Origin: Colicola sp016286205
GTDB lineage: Bacteria; Bacteroidota; Bacteroidia; Bacteroidales; Paludibacteraceae
Direction of reading: 5' to 3'
Assembly (NCBI GenBank): GCA_016286205.1
Contig: JAEESF010000002.1
Span: forward strand, 62,001 to 126,000
Length of the DNA: 64,000 nucleotides
The notes beneath the pieces were generated by a model that saw only the letters and a program-made list of their open reading frames with translations, was not told the origin of the DNA and searched no databases. A program made the translations under genes and the position numbers. Shown here piece by piece: positions 16,517-24,803 of this stretch; positions within the stretch are counted from its first letter, which is position 1; every line of letters starts with the position of its first letter.

Positions 16517-17329
16517 TTAATCTAATTCCCAGATTTCGCCCGGCGTAAGTCTTTCTAATGCTTTGAGTTGGACATCCACGCCCGGTTTTACTCCCACATT
16601 CTCCAAACACTCGGCAACCGTATCATAAGCCAATTGCGGGTCATTGTTCTCTTGCGACAAGTGGCAGAGCCAAATATTGCGCAATCCCTCGTGGTAATTG
16701 CGTGCTAGAAGTTCGCCGCAAGTCAGATTGCTCTGATGGCCCGAAGGACTCAGGATACGTTGCTTCAGATAAGTCGGATAAGGTCCGTTGAGCAACATAT
16801 GTTCGTCGTGGTTGGCTTCGATGACCAGATAATTGGCGGTGCGGATATAGGATTCCATCTCGTCGTTCACACTACCGCAGTCGGTCATTATGACGAATCT
16901 TTTGCCTAGATAATCAATGGCGTAGCCCAGACAATCGGACGAGTCGTGTTCGATGCCGAAAGTATTGATTTTCATGCCACCGAGTTCCCACTCTTTGCCT
17001 TTCTCGAAATAGCGACGACTGGTACGCAACTTGAGATGTACGCCATAGTTTCGGTCGATACCATCGTGAATGATATCGGTGGTGAAGATAGGCAACTTAA
17101 CCTTCTCGCCCAATGTACCCACGGCGCGAATATGGTCTGCGTGGTCATGCGTAATGAGGACTCCCATTATGTTATGGAAATCCAGTTGCATCTCTTGCAG
17201 ACACTTCTGAATATAGCGGGTGGACACGCCTGCATCAATCAGTACGCCCTGTCTGTACGTACCGAAATAATAGCAATTGCCGCTACTACCGCTGGCAAAG
17301 CACCTAAATATTAGTCCATTTTCCGCCAT
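16517..17329 (-). CDS. walJ: MBL-fold metallo-hydrolase, WalJ/YycJ-like
   Basis: 270 aa. Beta-lactamase-fold phosphodiesterase/exonuclease family (YycJ/WalJ), cytoplasmic. Seen: FRCFASGSSGNCYYFG at the N-terminus, ITHDHADHIRAVG (the HxHxDH metal motif), MTDCGSVNDEM, IEANHDEHML and ICHLSQENNDP-like WLCHLSQENND near the end, all in family order. In Firmicutes it is linked to WalRK cell-wall control; here it sits with cell-wall genes (M23) but no two-component system. First gene of the operon; the ATG lies about 10 nt after the predicted transcription start. Confidence 0.9.
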   Translation of the reverse strand: MAENGLIFRCFASGSSGNCYYFGTYRQGVLIDAGVSTRYIQKCLQEMQLDFHNIMGVLITHDHADHIRAVGTLGEKVKLPIFTTDIIHDGIDRNYGVHLKLRTSRRYFEKGKEWELGGMKINTFGIEHDSSDCLGYAIDYLGKRFVIMTDCGSVNDEMESYIRTANYLVIEANHDEHMLLNGPYPTYLKQRILSPSGHQSNLTCGELLARNYHEGLRNIWLCHLSQENNDPQLAYDTVAECLENVGVKPGVDVQLKALERLTPGEIWELD

Positions 17330-17345
17330 TTTAATAAATCGGCCG

Positions 17346-17377
17346 CAAAAGTACTAAAAAAAAATGACATACGCAAG
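17346..17377 (-). promoter_or_regulatory. Promoter of the walJ-GT-M23-argS operon
   Basis: Minus strand CTTG (17377-17374) and TACTTTTG (17353-17346), spaced 20 bp. The CTTG is in the loop region of the terminator hairpin of the preceding gene. Confidence 0.75.
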
Positions 17378-17392
17378 AGCGTATGCCTTTTT
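17356..17392 (-). terminator. Terminator after the ABC ATPase gene
   Basis: CATACGC (17368-17374) and GCGTATG (17379-17385) with loop AAGA. On the minus strand it is followed by a run of nine Ts, interrupted only by TGTCA. Confidence 0.85.
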
Positions 17393-17411
17393 TCTCAATT
17401 TTTTATCCAAT

Positions 17412-18152
17412 TTAACCTAGCGGATTAAAAATATCCATACCAAAAGCCGCTGTGAAAGCATTCTGCTTTTTCAATGCTTCGGGTGTATCGAGTTGCACAC
17501 CATGGCCGGGAGTCATCAGCAGAATGCGGTCGCTCAGCGCCAAAGCCAAATCCAGTTCGTGGGTCGAGATGAGAACTGTCTTATGCTGCTCGTGCGCTAA
17601 ACGGCGCAACAGGCGAAGGATAAGAATACGATGCGGCAAGTCCAAGTGAGCCGTAGGCTCATCGAGAAGGATGATAGGCGTTTGCTGCGCCAAGGCCTTG
17701 GCAATCAGGATTCGCTGTTTCTCGCCATCCGAATGAGCATTGAACGATGTAGAAAGGACCGACAAACCATTGAAACCAACCTGCTCGGTGGCTTCGCGGA
17801 TGATAACTTCGTCGTTTGCGCTGAGTCCGTCCAGAAAAGAGGAATACGGATAGCGTCCCAGAGCAATCACATCGTGCACCGTGGTATTATCCATCGAGAG
17901 TCGTTCGGTCAAGACCAATGCGATAGATTTGGAGGTTTCGTTTTTTACGGCATTGGCTACTTGGTACTCGCCATCAAACGGAGGCAACAAACCAGCCAAC
18001 GTGCGGAGCAGCGTAGATTTGCCACAACCGTTTGGACCAAGCATACACACCATCTCTCCCTCGCGAAGCGAGAAAGACAGAGAAGACTGAACTACGGCGT
18101 TGGGCCGATAGCCGATGGTCAATTTATTCGCTATAATAGACTCTTTGGACAC
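17412..18152 (-). CDS. ABC transporter ATP-binding protein, FecE/BtuD-like
   Basis: 246 aa. ATPase subunit of a type II importer for iron-siderophore, haem or cobalamin (inference from closest family). Seen: Walker A GPNGCGKST (about residue 40), Q-loop region VLTERLSMDNTT, signature HSDGEKQRILIAKAL, Walker B PIILLDEPTAHLD, switch His in TVLISTHELDLAL. No permease or binding protein is encoded nearby, so its membrane partner must be elsewhere. Its start lies 29 nt inside the end of murF-alr, so the two are probably cotranscribed. A strong terminator follows. Confidence 0.9.
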   Translation of the reverse strand: MSKESIIANKLTIGYRPNAVVQSSLSFSLREGEMVCMLGPNGCGKSTLLRTLAGLLPPFDGEYQVANAVKNETSKSIALVLTERLSMDNTTVHDVIALGRYPYSSFLDGLSANDEVIIREATEQVGFNGLSVLSTSFNAHSDGEKQRILIAKALAQQTPIILLDEPTAHLDLPHRILILRLLRRLAHEQHKTVLISTHELDLALALSDRILLMTPGHGVQLDTPEALKKQNAFTAAFGMDIFNPLG

Positions 18153-20025
18153 GACGACTAACAGATGTGAGTATTTCGTATGTGATAGTTCCTAATTTGT
18201 CGGCCAATTCCTGGAGCGGCATTTTGTCGCCAAAGACTTCGGCTATATCTCCAGGTCTGGCATCTGCCTCTGTGACATCGATCATGGCCTGATCCATGCA
18301 GACATTGCCCACCACCGGACAGCGTTTGCCACGCACCCAGACTTCGCCGCCATAGTTGGAGAATCGGCGATCGAAACCATCGGCATAGCCGATAGGTATA
18401 ACAGCGATGGTACGCGGTTGAGTCAGTGTGGTATGGCGACCATAACCGATTGTCTCGCCTGCAGCGACTTGTTTGACTGACAGAATCGTGGTACGCAACG
18501 TGCAAACATTACGCAGTTTGGCTCCCGCAAACGACTGGCCATAGAGACCGATGCCAAGTCGGCACATATCAAACTGATACCGGCTGAAACGTTCGATGCC
18601 CGCGCTATTGAGAATATGCTTGAGAATAGGATGATTGAGGCCTTTCTTCAACTGTTCTGCACACGCATCGAAATAGCTGATTTGCTGAAGCGTGAAATCA
18701 TCGAATTGCGCCTCGTCGCTACCTGCTAAGTGCGAGAAAACAGACTGAACACGGACTGCTTTCTGGTTGGTGAGTTTATTGAGCAACCACGGCATATCTT
18801 CCTTGTAGAAACCGAGACGATGCATGCCGCTGTCTATCTTGATGTGAATCGGATAATTCTCCAGGCCTTTGGCCTCGCAAGCCGCCATCACTGTCTTGAG
18901 CGACTGGTGGGAATAGACATTCGGTTCGAGATTATTCTCCAAAATCAAGTCCATCGAAGCCACTTCCGGATCCATAATAATGATAGGCAACGTGATGCCC
19001 GCACGACGCAGTTCCACACCTTCATCAGCTACAGCGACAGCCAGATAATCAACCATTTCGCTCTTTTGCAGCGCTTTGCTCACTTCCACACTACCTGCGC
19101 CGTAAGCGAAGGCCTTGACCATGCAAGTCAGTTTGGTTGTAGGTTTGAGAAGACTGCGGAAATAACGCACATTATCAATCAGCGCAGATAGATTAACCTC
19201 CAACACTGTTTCGTGTGTCTGATGCAAGATGCGCTCAGCGATAGTCTCTTCGTCGTAGCCCAACGCACGCATCACAGCGGCACACGTGCGCACATTTTGG
19301 TGCGTGGGATCTTCTATGACTTGTTCGCTATGAACAAACAACTTCATCTTCTCTGCGCGCTTTTGGTCCAACGAGCTGAAATTCTCGTCATGCTCGTGGC
19401 CGATATAAGTGATAACACCTATCGTCGGACGAATGATTTGCTCGAGTTTCTCCATCTCGCCCGGTTGGCTGATTCCCGCTTCGAAAATGGCCAGTTGCGG
19501 CTTGCCTTCGTTGGTCATCTCCGTGAGTTCCCAAACAGACAATGGCACACCAATCTGCGAATTGTAAGACTTAGGCGAACGAACGACAGAAAAATCGTCT
19601 TTGAGCAACTGGTAGAGCCACTCTTTGACCACCGTTTTGCCGTTAGAACCGGTGATACCAATCACTTTGCCCGCGAAACTAGCACGCACATGAGCCGCCA
19701 GACGCTGCAAAGCAGCGATCACATCGCTGACAGCGATAAAAACAGCATCGTTGTGCGCCATAATCCACTGGCTGTTAGCAGTCAGCCATTGGCCATTGGT
19801 AAGTACGAAAGCTCGCAGACCTTTGTCGTACAAATCGGGGATATACTTAGCGCCATCGTTGCGGGACGTAAGCAATCCAAAAAACAGAGTTTCTTCCGGC
19901 TGATAGGATTCCTCCGAACGGCTATCAGTCAACAGATGGCGCACGTCCGTTTCCTGGCCGACTTGACCGATTACACGAATCGGTTGTAACACTTCAATTA
20001 TCTCTCGTAGTAGCATATTCAACAA
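18124..20025 (-). CDS. alr: Truncated MurF-like / alanine racemase fusion
   Basis: 633 aa. The C-terminal part (about residue 272 onward) is a complete alanine racemase: PLP lysine in MVKAFAYGAGSVEV (Lys304), IDSGMHRLGF, and the catalytic Tyr in ETIGYGRHT (Tyr528), giving D-Ala for peptidoglycan. The N-terminal part is MurF-like: domain 1, then GITGSNGKTVVKEW (about 123-137), SYNSQIGVPLSVWEL and FEAGISQPGEMEKL. After EKMKLFVHSEQVIEDP only about 30 residues (NVRTCAAVMRALGYDEETIAERI) precede the racemase. Bacteroidetes MurF-Alr fusions are usually above 800 aa (family knowledge), so much of the MurF central domain and its C-terminal domain appear lost. MurF activity is therefore doubtful. A heptamer repeat encodes residues 75-91. 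A start at Met4 (20016) is also possible. Confidence 0.93.
   Translation of the reverse strand: MLNMLLREIIEVLQPIRVIGQVGQETDVRHLLTDSRSEESYQPEETLFFGLLTSRNDGAKYIPDLYDKGLRAFVLTNGQWLTANSQWIMAHNDAVFIAVSDVIAALQRLAAHVRASFAGKVIGITGSNGKTVVKEWLYQLLKDDFSVVRSPKSYNSQIGVPLSVWELTEMTNEGKPQLAIFEAGISQPGEMEKLEQIIRPTIGVITYIGHEHDENFSSLDQKRAEKMKLFVHSEQVIEDPTHQNVRTCAAVMRALGYDEETIAERILHQTHETVLEVNLSALIDNVRYFRSLLKPTTKLTCMVKAFAYGAGSVEVSKALQKSEMVDYLAVAVADEGVELRRAGITLPIIIMDPEVASMDLILENNLEPNVYSHQSLKTVMAACEAKGLENYPIHIKIDSGMHRLGFYKEDMPWLLNKLTNQKAVRVQSVFSHLAGSDEAQFDDFTLQQISYFDACAEQLKKGLNHPILKHILNSAGIERFSRYQFDMCRLGIGLYGQSFAGAKLRNVCTLRTTILSVKQVAAGETIGYGRHTTLTQPRTIAVIPIGYADGFDRRFSNYGGEVWVRGKRCPVVGNVCMDQAMIDVTEADARPGDIAEVFGDKMPLQELADKLGTITYEILTSVSRRVQRVYYSE
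19764..19803 (-). repeat. In-frame 7-bp repeat in the MurF-like domain (AATGGCT type)
   Basis: On the minus strand successive heptamers AATGGCC, AATGGCT, GACTGCT, AACAGCC, AGTGGAT encode TNGQWLTANSQWIM in the first MurF-like domain. Confidence 0.85.
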
Positions 20026-20035
20026 TTTTGCGGCG

Positions 20036-20067
20036 CAAAATTACTGCTTTTTTTTGACATATGCAAA
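20036..20067 (-). promoter_or_regulatory. Promoter for murF-alr and the ABC ATPase
   Basis: Minus strand TTTG (20067-20064) and TAATTTTG (20043-20036), spaced 20 bp. Predicted transcription start near 20029, almost at the first ATG. Confidence 0.75.
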
Positions 20068-20088
20068 TAAAAAAATCAAAATCACGAG

Positions 20089-20161
20089 ATAATATACAAA
20101 GTATATTATAGGTATAGGTAGAATACGTGATTGTCTCGTGATTGTCTCGTGAGCTTTTTGA
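20089..20161 (+). repeat. 11-bp tandem array plus palindrome (intergenic element copy 2)
   Basis: Palindrome ATAATATAC-AAA-GTATATTAT at 20089-20109, then two exact GTGATTGTCTC units (20127-20148) and GTGAGCTTTTTGAC. In this copy the palindrome precedes the array. The remainder of the 20026-20380 gap holds the two flanking promoters and no gene that can be supported. Confidence 0.9.
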
Positions 20162-20327
20162 CCACAATGAATGAAAGTATCGGGATGACTTTTCGAAACT
20201 ATTCGAAACTATATTTTTCGTTCCGAATGTTTCGTAAGTAGCTGTAATATATAGGCTTGTGCATAGCACAATGACAGATTGTTTCAAAAACAGGGTAAGA
20301 TTAGAACAATATTTTGGAATAATTTTG

Positions 20328-20335
20328 TATTTTTG
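20328..20335 (+). promoter_or_regulatory. -7 element (TATTTTTG) for the 20381 operon
   Basis: TATTTTTG at 20328-20335. No clear TTTG lies 20 bp upstream, so the promoter may be weak or activator dependent. Confidence 0.45.
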
Positions 20336-20380
20336 CAACGAATTACTGCTTGTACTATGGAAAATATGCAGATGATGACC

Positions 20381-22210
20381 ATGAAAAAACATTTATTTCT
20401 GTTATTACTCTTGCTGTTCTTGCCCCTTGCTCTGTGTGCTGCTCCGACAAAGAAATTCAGCAAAAACTACAAGAACGCGCGTTTGGAAGTCGTGCTGAAC
20501 GACTTATGCAAACGTTTTGATTATCAGTTGGTTGTCGATCCGAACGATATCGATATGGACAAGCGGATAACTTATTCGTTCAAACAAGTGTCTGCAGGTT
20601 CGGTTCTGAAAAGATGTTTGGACAAAGACCTGACCTACAAGATTAAGAAAGGCAAGATATACATCAACAAAAAACCTCTGCCTCCTACCGTTTTTACCTC
20701 TACCGCACAGACTCCTTCTTCTATAGAAGAAAACGACACGCTAAAACTGACCATTTGGAACGATACGATCTATTCCGTAACCTGCAAAACCGTAACGAAA
20801 GAAGTGACGTCGGGCGCGCAGAAAACTGCGCCGAAGAAAACCTCTTCGTCGAAAGGAAAAGGTAAGAAAAAATCGTCGAAGCAGTCGGAAGAAGAAGAAT
20901 TGCCGTACAAAGGCCATCACATCTGGTTTGGCGTTGGTGGCGGATATGCCGATTTGGGTTATTCGCTTCGCGAAGCGGACAACAGTCGTGCAGGCAAAGT
21001 GCATGGCAGTTTTGGCGGCGTGGCACAACTGCAATACGCCTATTTCTTCCATGAGAATTGGGGAATTGGCGCAGGAGTCGGATTTAGCCACTACACGAGT
21101 TACGGTATACTGAATACCACCAAGCGTTTTCCCGGTCAGACAGATACGGACGGCGAGGCATACAATCACTTGGCCGTGACGCATGACTGGAAAGAGCGTC
21201 AGGCGGCCTATCTGGTTGATATTCCGGTAGAAGTGCTGTTCCATTATCCTTTGCAACCGAATCTGGGCATTTATGCAGGTTTGGGTGTTAAGGCCGGACT
21301 GATTATGCGCAGCACGTGGGGTGTCAAAAGTGGTACGGTGGAGCATCAGGGCGAATATCCTGCATGGGGACTGACTTTGTCAGAAGTGGACGGACACGAT
21401 TTCTTTACCGAGTCATACAAAAACATATATTACGCCGATGGCAGCAAACTGCCCTACCTGATCCATCTTCAGTTACCGGCGATTGGCCTGATGGCCGATT
21501 TGGGTATGACGATTAAACTAAACGAGCAACTCAATTTGATGGTTGGCGCGTTCTTCAACTACACATGTAATAATGTTCGCACGGACGAAACGATAGAGAT
21601 GGGTTGGCGCGCGGATGGCTATTCCGGCGAACTGGCCTATCGAAATCACGATTTCATGAATAGTTACTCGGGAATGATTGCGTCTGAATATGTCAAGGCT
21701 GTTCGTCCGTGGGAAGTAGGACTGAAGATAGGTATAGACTGGCGGCACAAGCCAAAAGAGAAAGCTCCGCAACCAGAGTATGAGCGTATACAGATATGCG
21801 ATACAACTATTACGCTGCAACAACGCGTAGATACGGTTCACAAGCCGAAACCGGAGGTTGTAAAACAGATTGTACGATTGATGGAGACATCCGTCATCTG
21901 GTATGATCTAGATTCTACTGAACCAAAACTGAAACCTGCAGATATTTTGGACAAGATTGCTGCCATCCTGATTGAAAATCCGAAACAACATATTCTCATC
22001 AACGGTCACGCGAGCAAAGAAGGTACGGCTCTGCACAACAAACGTCTGTCGGAGAACCGTGCGAAAATTATCTACAACATGCTTCTGGAGAAAGGTGTGA
22101 AAGCCGAGCAAATGACGGCGCAAGGTTTTGGTGTGGACAAATCGTACGTGGAAGGCGAACACGAGATTTCGCTGGATAGACGTGTAGAAATCATCCCTGT
22201 TAACGATTAA
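20381..22210 (+). CDS. STN domain / beta-barrel / OmpA-domain outer-membrane fusion protein
   Basis: 609 aa from the chosen Met (MKKHLFLLLLLLFLPLALC signal peptide); an ATG at 20357 is an alternative. Domains in order: an STN (secretin/TonB short N-terminal) domain at about 25-95 (LEVVLNDLCKRFDYQLVVD ... VLKRCLDKDLTYKIKKGKIYI), a Ser/Lys-rich linker (about 145-175), an 8-10-stranded barrel-like region (about 180-480), and a C-terminal OmpA peptidoglycan-binding domain (SVIWYDLDST, ILINGHASKEGT, NKRLSENRAKIIYNMLLEKGV). The barrel region is paralogous to the 24804 protein (QTDTDGEAYNHL, QGEYPAWGLTL). It likely links the outer membrane to the wall. First gene of a three-gene operon. Confidence 0.85.
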   Translation: MKKHLFLLLLLLFLPLALCAAPTKKFSKNYKNARLEVVLNDLCKRFDYQLVVDPNDIDMDKRITYSFKQVSAGSVLKRCLDKDLTYKIKKGKIYINKKPLPPTVFTSTAQTPSSIEENDTLKLTIWNDTIYSVTCKTVTKEVTSGAQKTAPKKTSSSKGKGKKKSSKQSEEEELPYKGHHIWFGVGGGYADLGYSLREADNSRAGKVHGSFGGVAQLQYAYFFHENWGIGAGVGFSHYTSYGILNTTKRFPGQTDTDGEAYNHLAVTHDWKERQAAYLVDIPVEVLFHYPLQPNLGIYAGLGVKAGLIMRSTWGVKSGTVEHQGEYPAWGLTLSEVDGHDFFTESYKNIYYADGSKLPYLIHLQLPAIGLMADLGMTIKLNEQLNLMVGAFFNYTCNNVRTDETIEMGWRADGYSGELAYRNHDFMNSYSGMIASEYVKAVRPWEVGLKIGIDWRHKPKEKAPQPEYERIQICDTTITLQQRVDTVHKPKPEVVKQIVRLMETSVIWYDLDSTEPKLKPADILDKIAAILIENPKQHILINGHASKEGTALHNKRLSENRAKIIYNMLLEKGVKAEQMTAQGFGVDKSYVEGEHEISLDRRVEIIPVND

Positions 22211-22225
22211 TAAAATACCAAAGAT

Positions 22226-24787
22226 ATGAAAAAGACCATTTATCTAGTATTAACGGCTATCCTGATGGGATGCGCGGCGGTTTATGCTGCCAATCCCACA
22301 GAGCAGCAACACATCTTCTGTGATTTTGAATCAGCGGCAGACCTGCCTGCTTCGCAGTTCCACGCACCAAGCGGTGGCGGAACAGTTGAAATTGTGGCAG
22401 ACCCGGTGAATGCGCTAAACCATTGCCTGAAAGTGGTTACTCCTTCAGGAGAAAACTGGGGCGGGTGCATCTTCAACGAGATAAGTCTGGGCGAAACATT
22501 CATGAACACGTTGTACGGTATCAGCAACAACAAAGTTATCGGGTACGACTATGTAACGATGAACATTTATCGCGTAGACAACACTCATGTAGCGCAACTA
22601 AAGACGGTGGATGTGGATGACGACGGGCACACAGATGTTACGTATCTGGATCTGAAGCCTCACGCGGTACAATGGGACGAGAACTATGCTGCCAACAATA
22701 AAATTAAAACGGGCGAATGGCAGGAATACGGATTTAACATCACGCATTGCCACAATAGCGGTATCAGCTTCATCTATATTATGCCCGACCGCGAAGGCAG
22801 TTCAACCGTTTACATTGACGATATTAAGTTCATCAAGGATCTGGAGAAACCGGTGATGGGTACGGCTACTTGCGGCACTTCTTCGGCAGGCAGCATTTCG
22901 CTCAATGTGACTGCTTCGGACAACATCTCTAACCCTGTAAACCATTATATGGTTTCACAAAACAGTTCTTTGGCTTCGGCTACAGATATTTTGGCCGAAA
23001 ATGGTGTGCTGACGGTTTATGGTCTGGACGCGAACAAAGAATATACGTTCACCATCTGGGCGAAAGATTATGCGGGTAATATATCGGACAATTCTGTTAC
23101 GGTAACCTGCAGCACGTCGAACGCTCCTTCCGCCAATTTCTGTCGGCAACCTATGACGGTGAGCGGACACACCATTTATGTATCGTGCGAGAAGACCGCT
23201 GCTAATGCGTATCGTCGGACCGTTGAAAGTGACGAAGCGATGTCGGGTTTGGGCGGTAGTTTCTGCCATGTGAATGGCTCAGAAGCTTATCAATTGAACG
23301 CAAGCGGACATTTCACGCTGAGCGGTGACGGCAAGAAAATAACATGCGATATCCCTTCCACCACAGACCCGGATTTCTATACTCCTCTCTACGTGTTGAT
23401 GCCCGGAGAAGTACAATTTGCACAACCAACCGGTATCATCTGGGGAACATGTGGGAGTGCCGAGCCATGCGAGGCGCCAAGCGGAGGATGGATAGAATGG
23501 CCGAATTTGATTTACAGCCAAGGCGCCACACCGTGGAACATTGAGTTTGGTTCCCCATGTACAGGAACCAATCTGCACTACCAGTGGTACACCAACACTA
23601 CTGGTGTGATTGATCCTTCCGACACACCTTACACCGGTCCTGGTTATAACACACCTTCCTGCAAGCCTGCTACAGATGTCATCGGCCCACGTGTGTTCTA
23701 CTATTGCAAGATTTGGAATGACTGCGGAACCATCTACTCAGATATGGCAACCGTGGATATCGTCGATTGCACATTGTCGACTATCAACATGTCTGCTCCT
23801 TCGACAGTAACAGAAGGCAACAGTTTGACACTGACGATGAACTATCCAGAATCGAATGGCGGTTTGAAAACCGTCTATTGGTACAAGGATGGAACGCTGA
23901 TTGCTACGCAAGGTCTGCCTACGGACAGTATTCACAACAACTCTAAACTGGTTATCAATCCGTGCGCTCTGAGCGATGCAGGATGCTACTATTGCAAAGT
24001 ACAGGATGGTTCTCATTGTACCAAACAATCGAACACTATTTGCGTCACGGTGACTCCAGGTACGACACCTACGCCGACTGTTATCAATCACCCGCAAATA
24101 GAAGTCTGTGTAGGCGAGTCAGTTACGCTGACTGGTGGCGCTACCGGCCCATGGTCCTGGAGCTCAGGAGAGATCACAAGTAGCATAACAGTCACCGGGA
24201 CGGCGGTAGAAACGAAAACATATACCTGTACCACGGCCACACAGATTGACAATTATACCGTCAAATTTAAGGATTGTACGCCTCCTACGCCAGAACCATG
24301 TCAGGAACTGATTTACTGCAAGTGGAATGATGTGCTGTTCATCAACAACGCAGACAGCATTTTCGTTGCTTACCAATGGTATCGTGACGGACAGAAACTG
24401 GAAGGCGAGACACGTCAGTTCTACTACACTCACGGAGAGTCGATGTCGGGCGATGGGCATGAGTATTCGGCTTATGCATTCAAGGCCGACGGCTCGTCTG
24501 TCGAGGCTTGCGCCAAGGCGTTTAGCGCATTCACACGCAGTGCGGACCAGAATCCGGGAGAAAGACGAAACGTGCAAGTTTACCCAAATCCTGTTCAGCG
24601 TAATATGCCCGTTCGCATTATCGGCATGGGCGAACAACCATCTTTGATGGTTTACAGTGCTACGGGCCAACGTGTGGCAGAGTATTCGGGCGACACATTT
24701 GTTCCAAATCTGCCGGCAGGCTGCTACTTACTGTACGCTACCGATAGCGAGAACGAGCCATACTGCCAAACACTAATCGTCCAATAA
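22226..24787 (+). CDS. Large secreted protein with Ig-like domains and T9SS sorting domain
   Basis: 853 aa. Signal peptide MKKTIYLVLTAILMGCAAVYA. The N-terminal domain (about 25-205) begins HIFCDFESAADLP and includes VYIDDIKFIKD, as in galactose-binding/CBM-like jelly rolls. It is followed by fibronectin-III-like (ITVTASDN-type, NKEYTFTIWAKDYAGN) and Ig-like modules (VTEGNSLTLTMNYPES, YWYKDGTLIATQGLP, GCYYCKVQDGS). The C-terminal about 75 residues are a classical T9SS type A CTD: VQVYPNPVQRNMPVRI, SLMVYSATGQRVAEY, LPAGCYLLYA. It would be exported by Sec, then by T9SS to the surface. The gap to the gene before is 15 nt and to the barrel paralogue after is 16 nt. Confidence 0.88.
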   Translation: MKKTIYLVLTAILMGCAAVYAANPTEQQHIFCDFESAADLPASQFHAPSGGGTVEIVADPVNALNHCLKVVTPSGENWGGCIFNEISLGETFMNTLYGISNNKVIGYDYVTMNIYRVDNTHVAQLKTVDVDDDGHTDVTYLDLKPHAVQWDENYAANNKIKTGEWQEYGFNITHCHNSGISFIYIMPDREGSSTVYIDDIKFIKDLEKPVMGTATCGTSSAGSISLNVTASDNISNPVNHYMVSQNSSLASATDILAENGVLTVYGLDANKEYTFTIWAKDYAGNISDNSVTVTCSTSNAPSANFCRQPMTVSGHTIYVSCEKTAANAYRRTVESDEAMSGLGGSFCHVNGSEAYQLNASGHFTLSGDGKKITCDIPSTTDPDFYTPLYVLMPGEVQFAQPTGIIWGTCGSAEPCEAPSGGWIEWPNLIYSQGATPWNIEFGSPCTGTNLHYQWYTNTTGVIDPSDTPYTGPGYNTPSCKPATDVIGPRVFYYCKIWNDCGTIYSDMATVDIVDCTLSTINMSAPSTVTEGNSLTLTMNYPESNGGLKTVYWYKDGTLIATQGLPTDSIHNNSKLVINPCALSDAGCYYCKVQDGSHCTKQSNTICVTVTPGTTPTPTVINHPQIEVCVGESVTLTGGATGPWSWSSGEITSSITVTGTAVETKTYTCTTATQIDNYTVKFKDCTPPTPEPCQELIYCKWNDVLFINNADSIFVAYQWYRDGQKLEGETRQFYYTHGESMSGDGHEYSAYAFKADGSSVEACAKAFSAFTRSADQNPGERRNVQVYPNPVQRNMPVRIIGMGEQPSLMVYSATGQRVAEYSGDTFVPNLPAGCYLLYATDSENEPYCQTLIVQ

Positions 24788-24803
24788 CCAAATCGAAAAA
24801 CCT

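Noticed and set aside
18448..18462. GATTGTCTC match to the 11-mer inside the racemase region
   Set aside because: Single copy that encodes the conserved ETIGYG catalytic motif, so it is explained by protein conservation.
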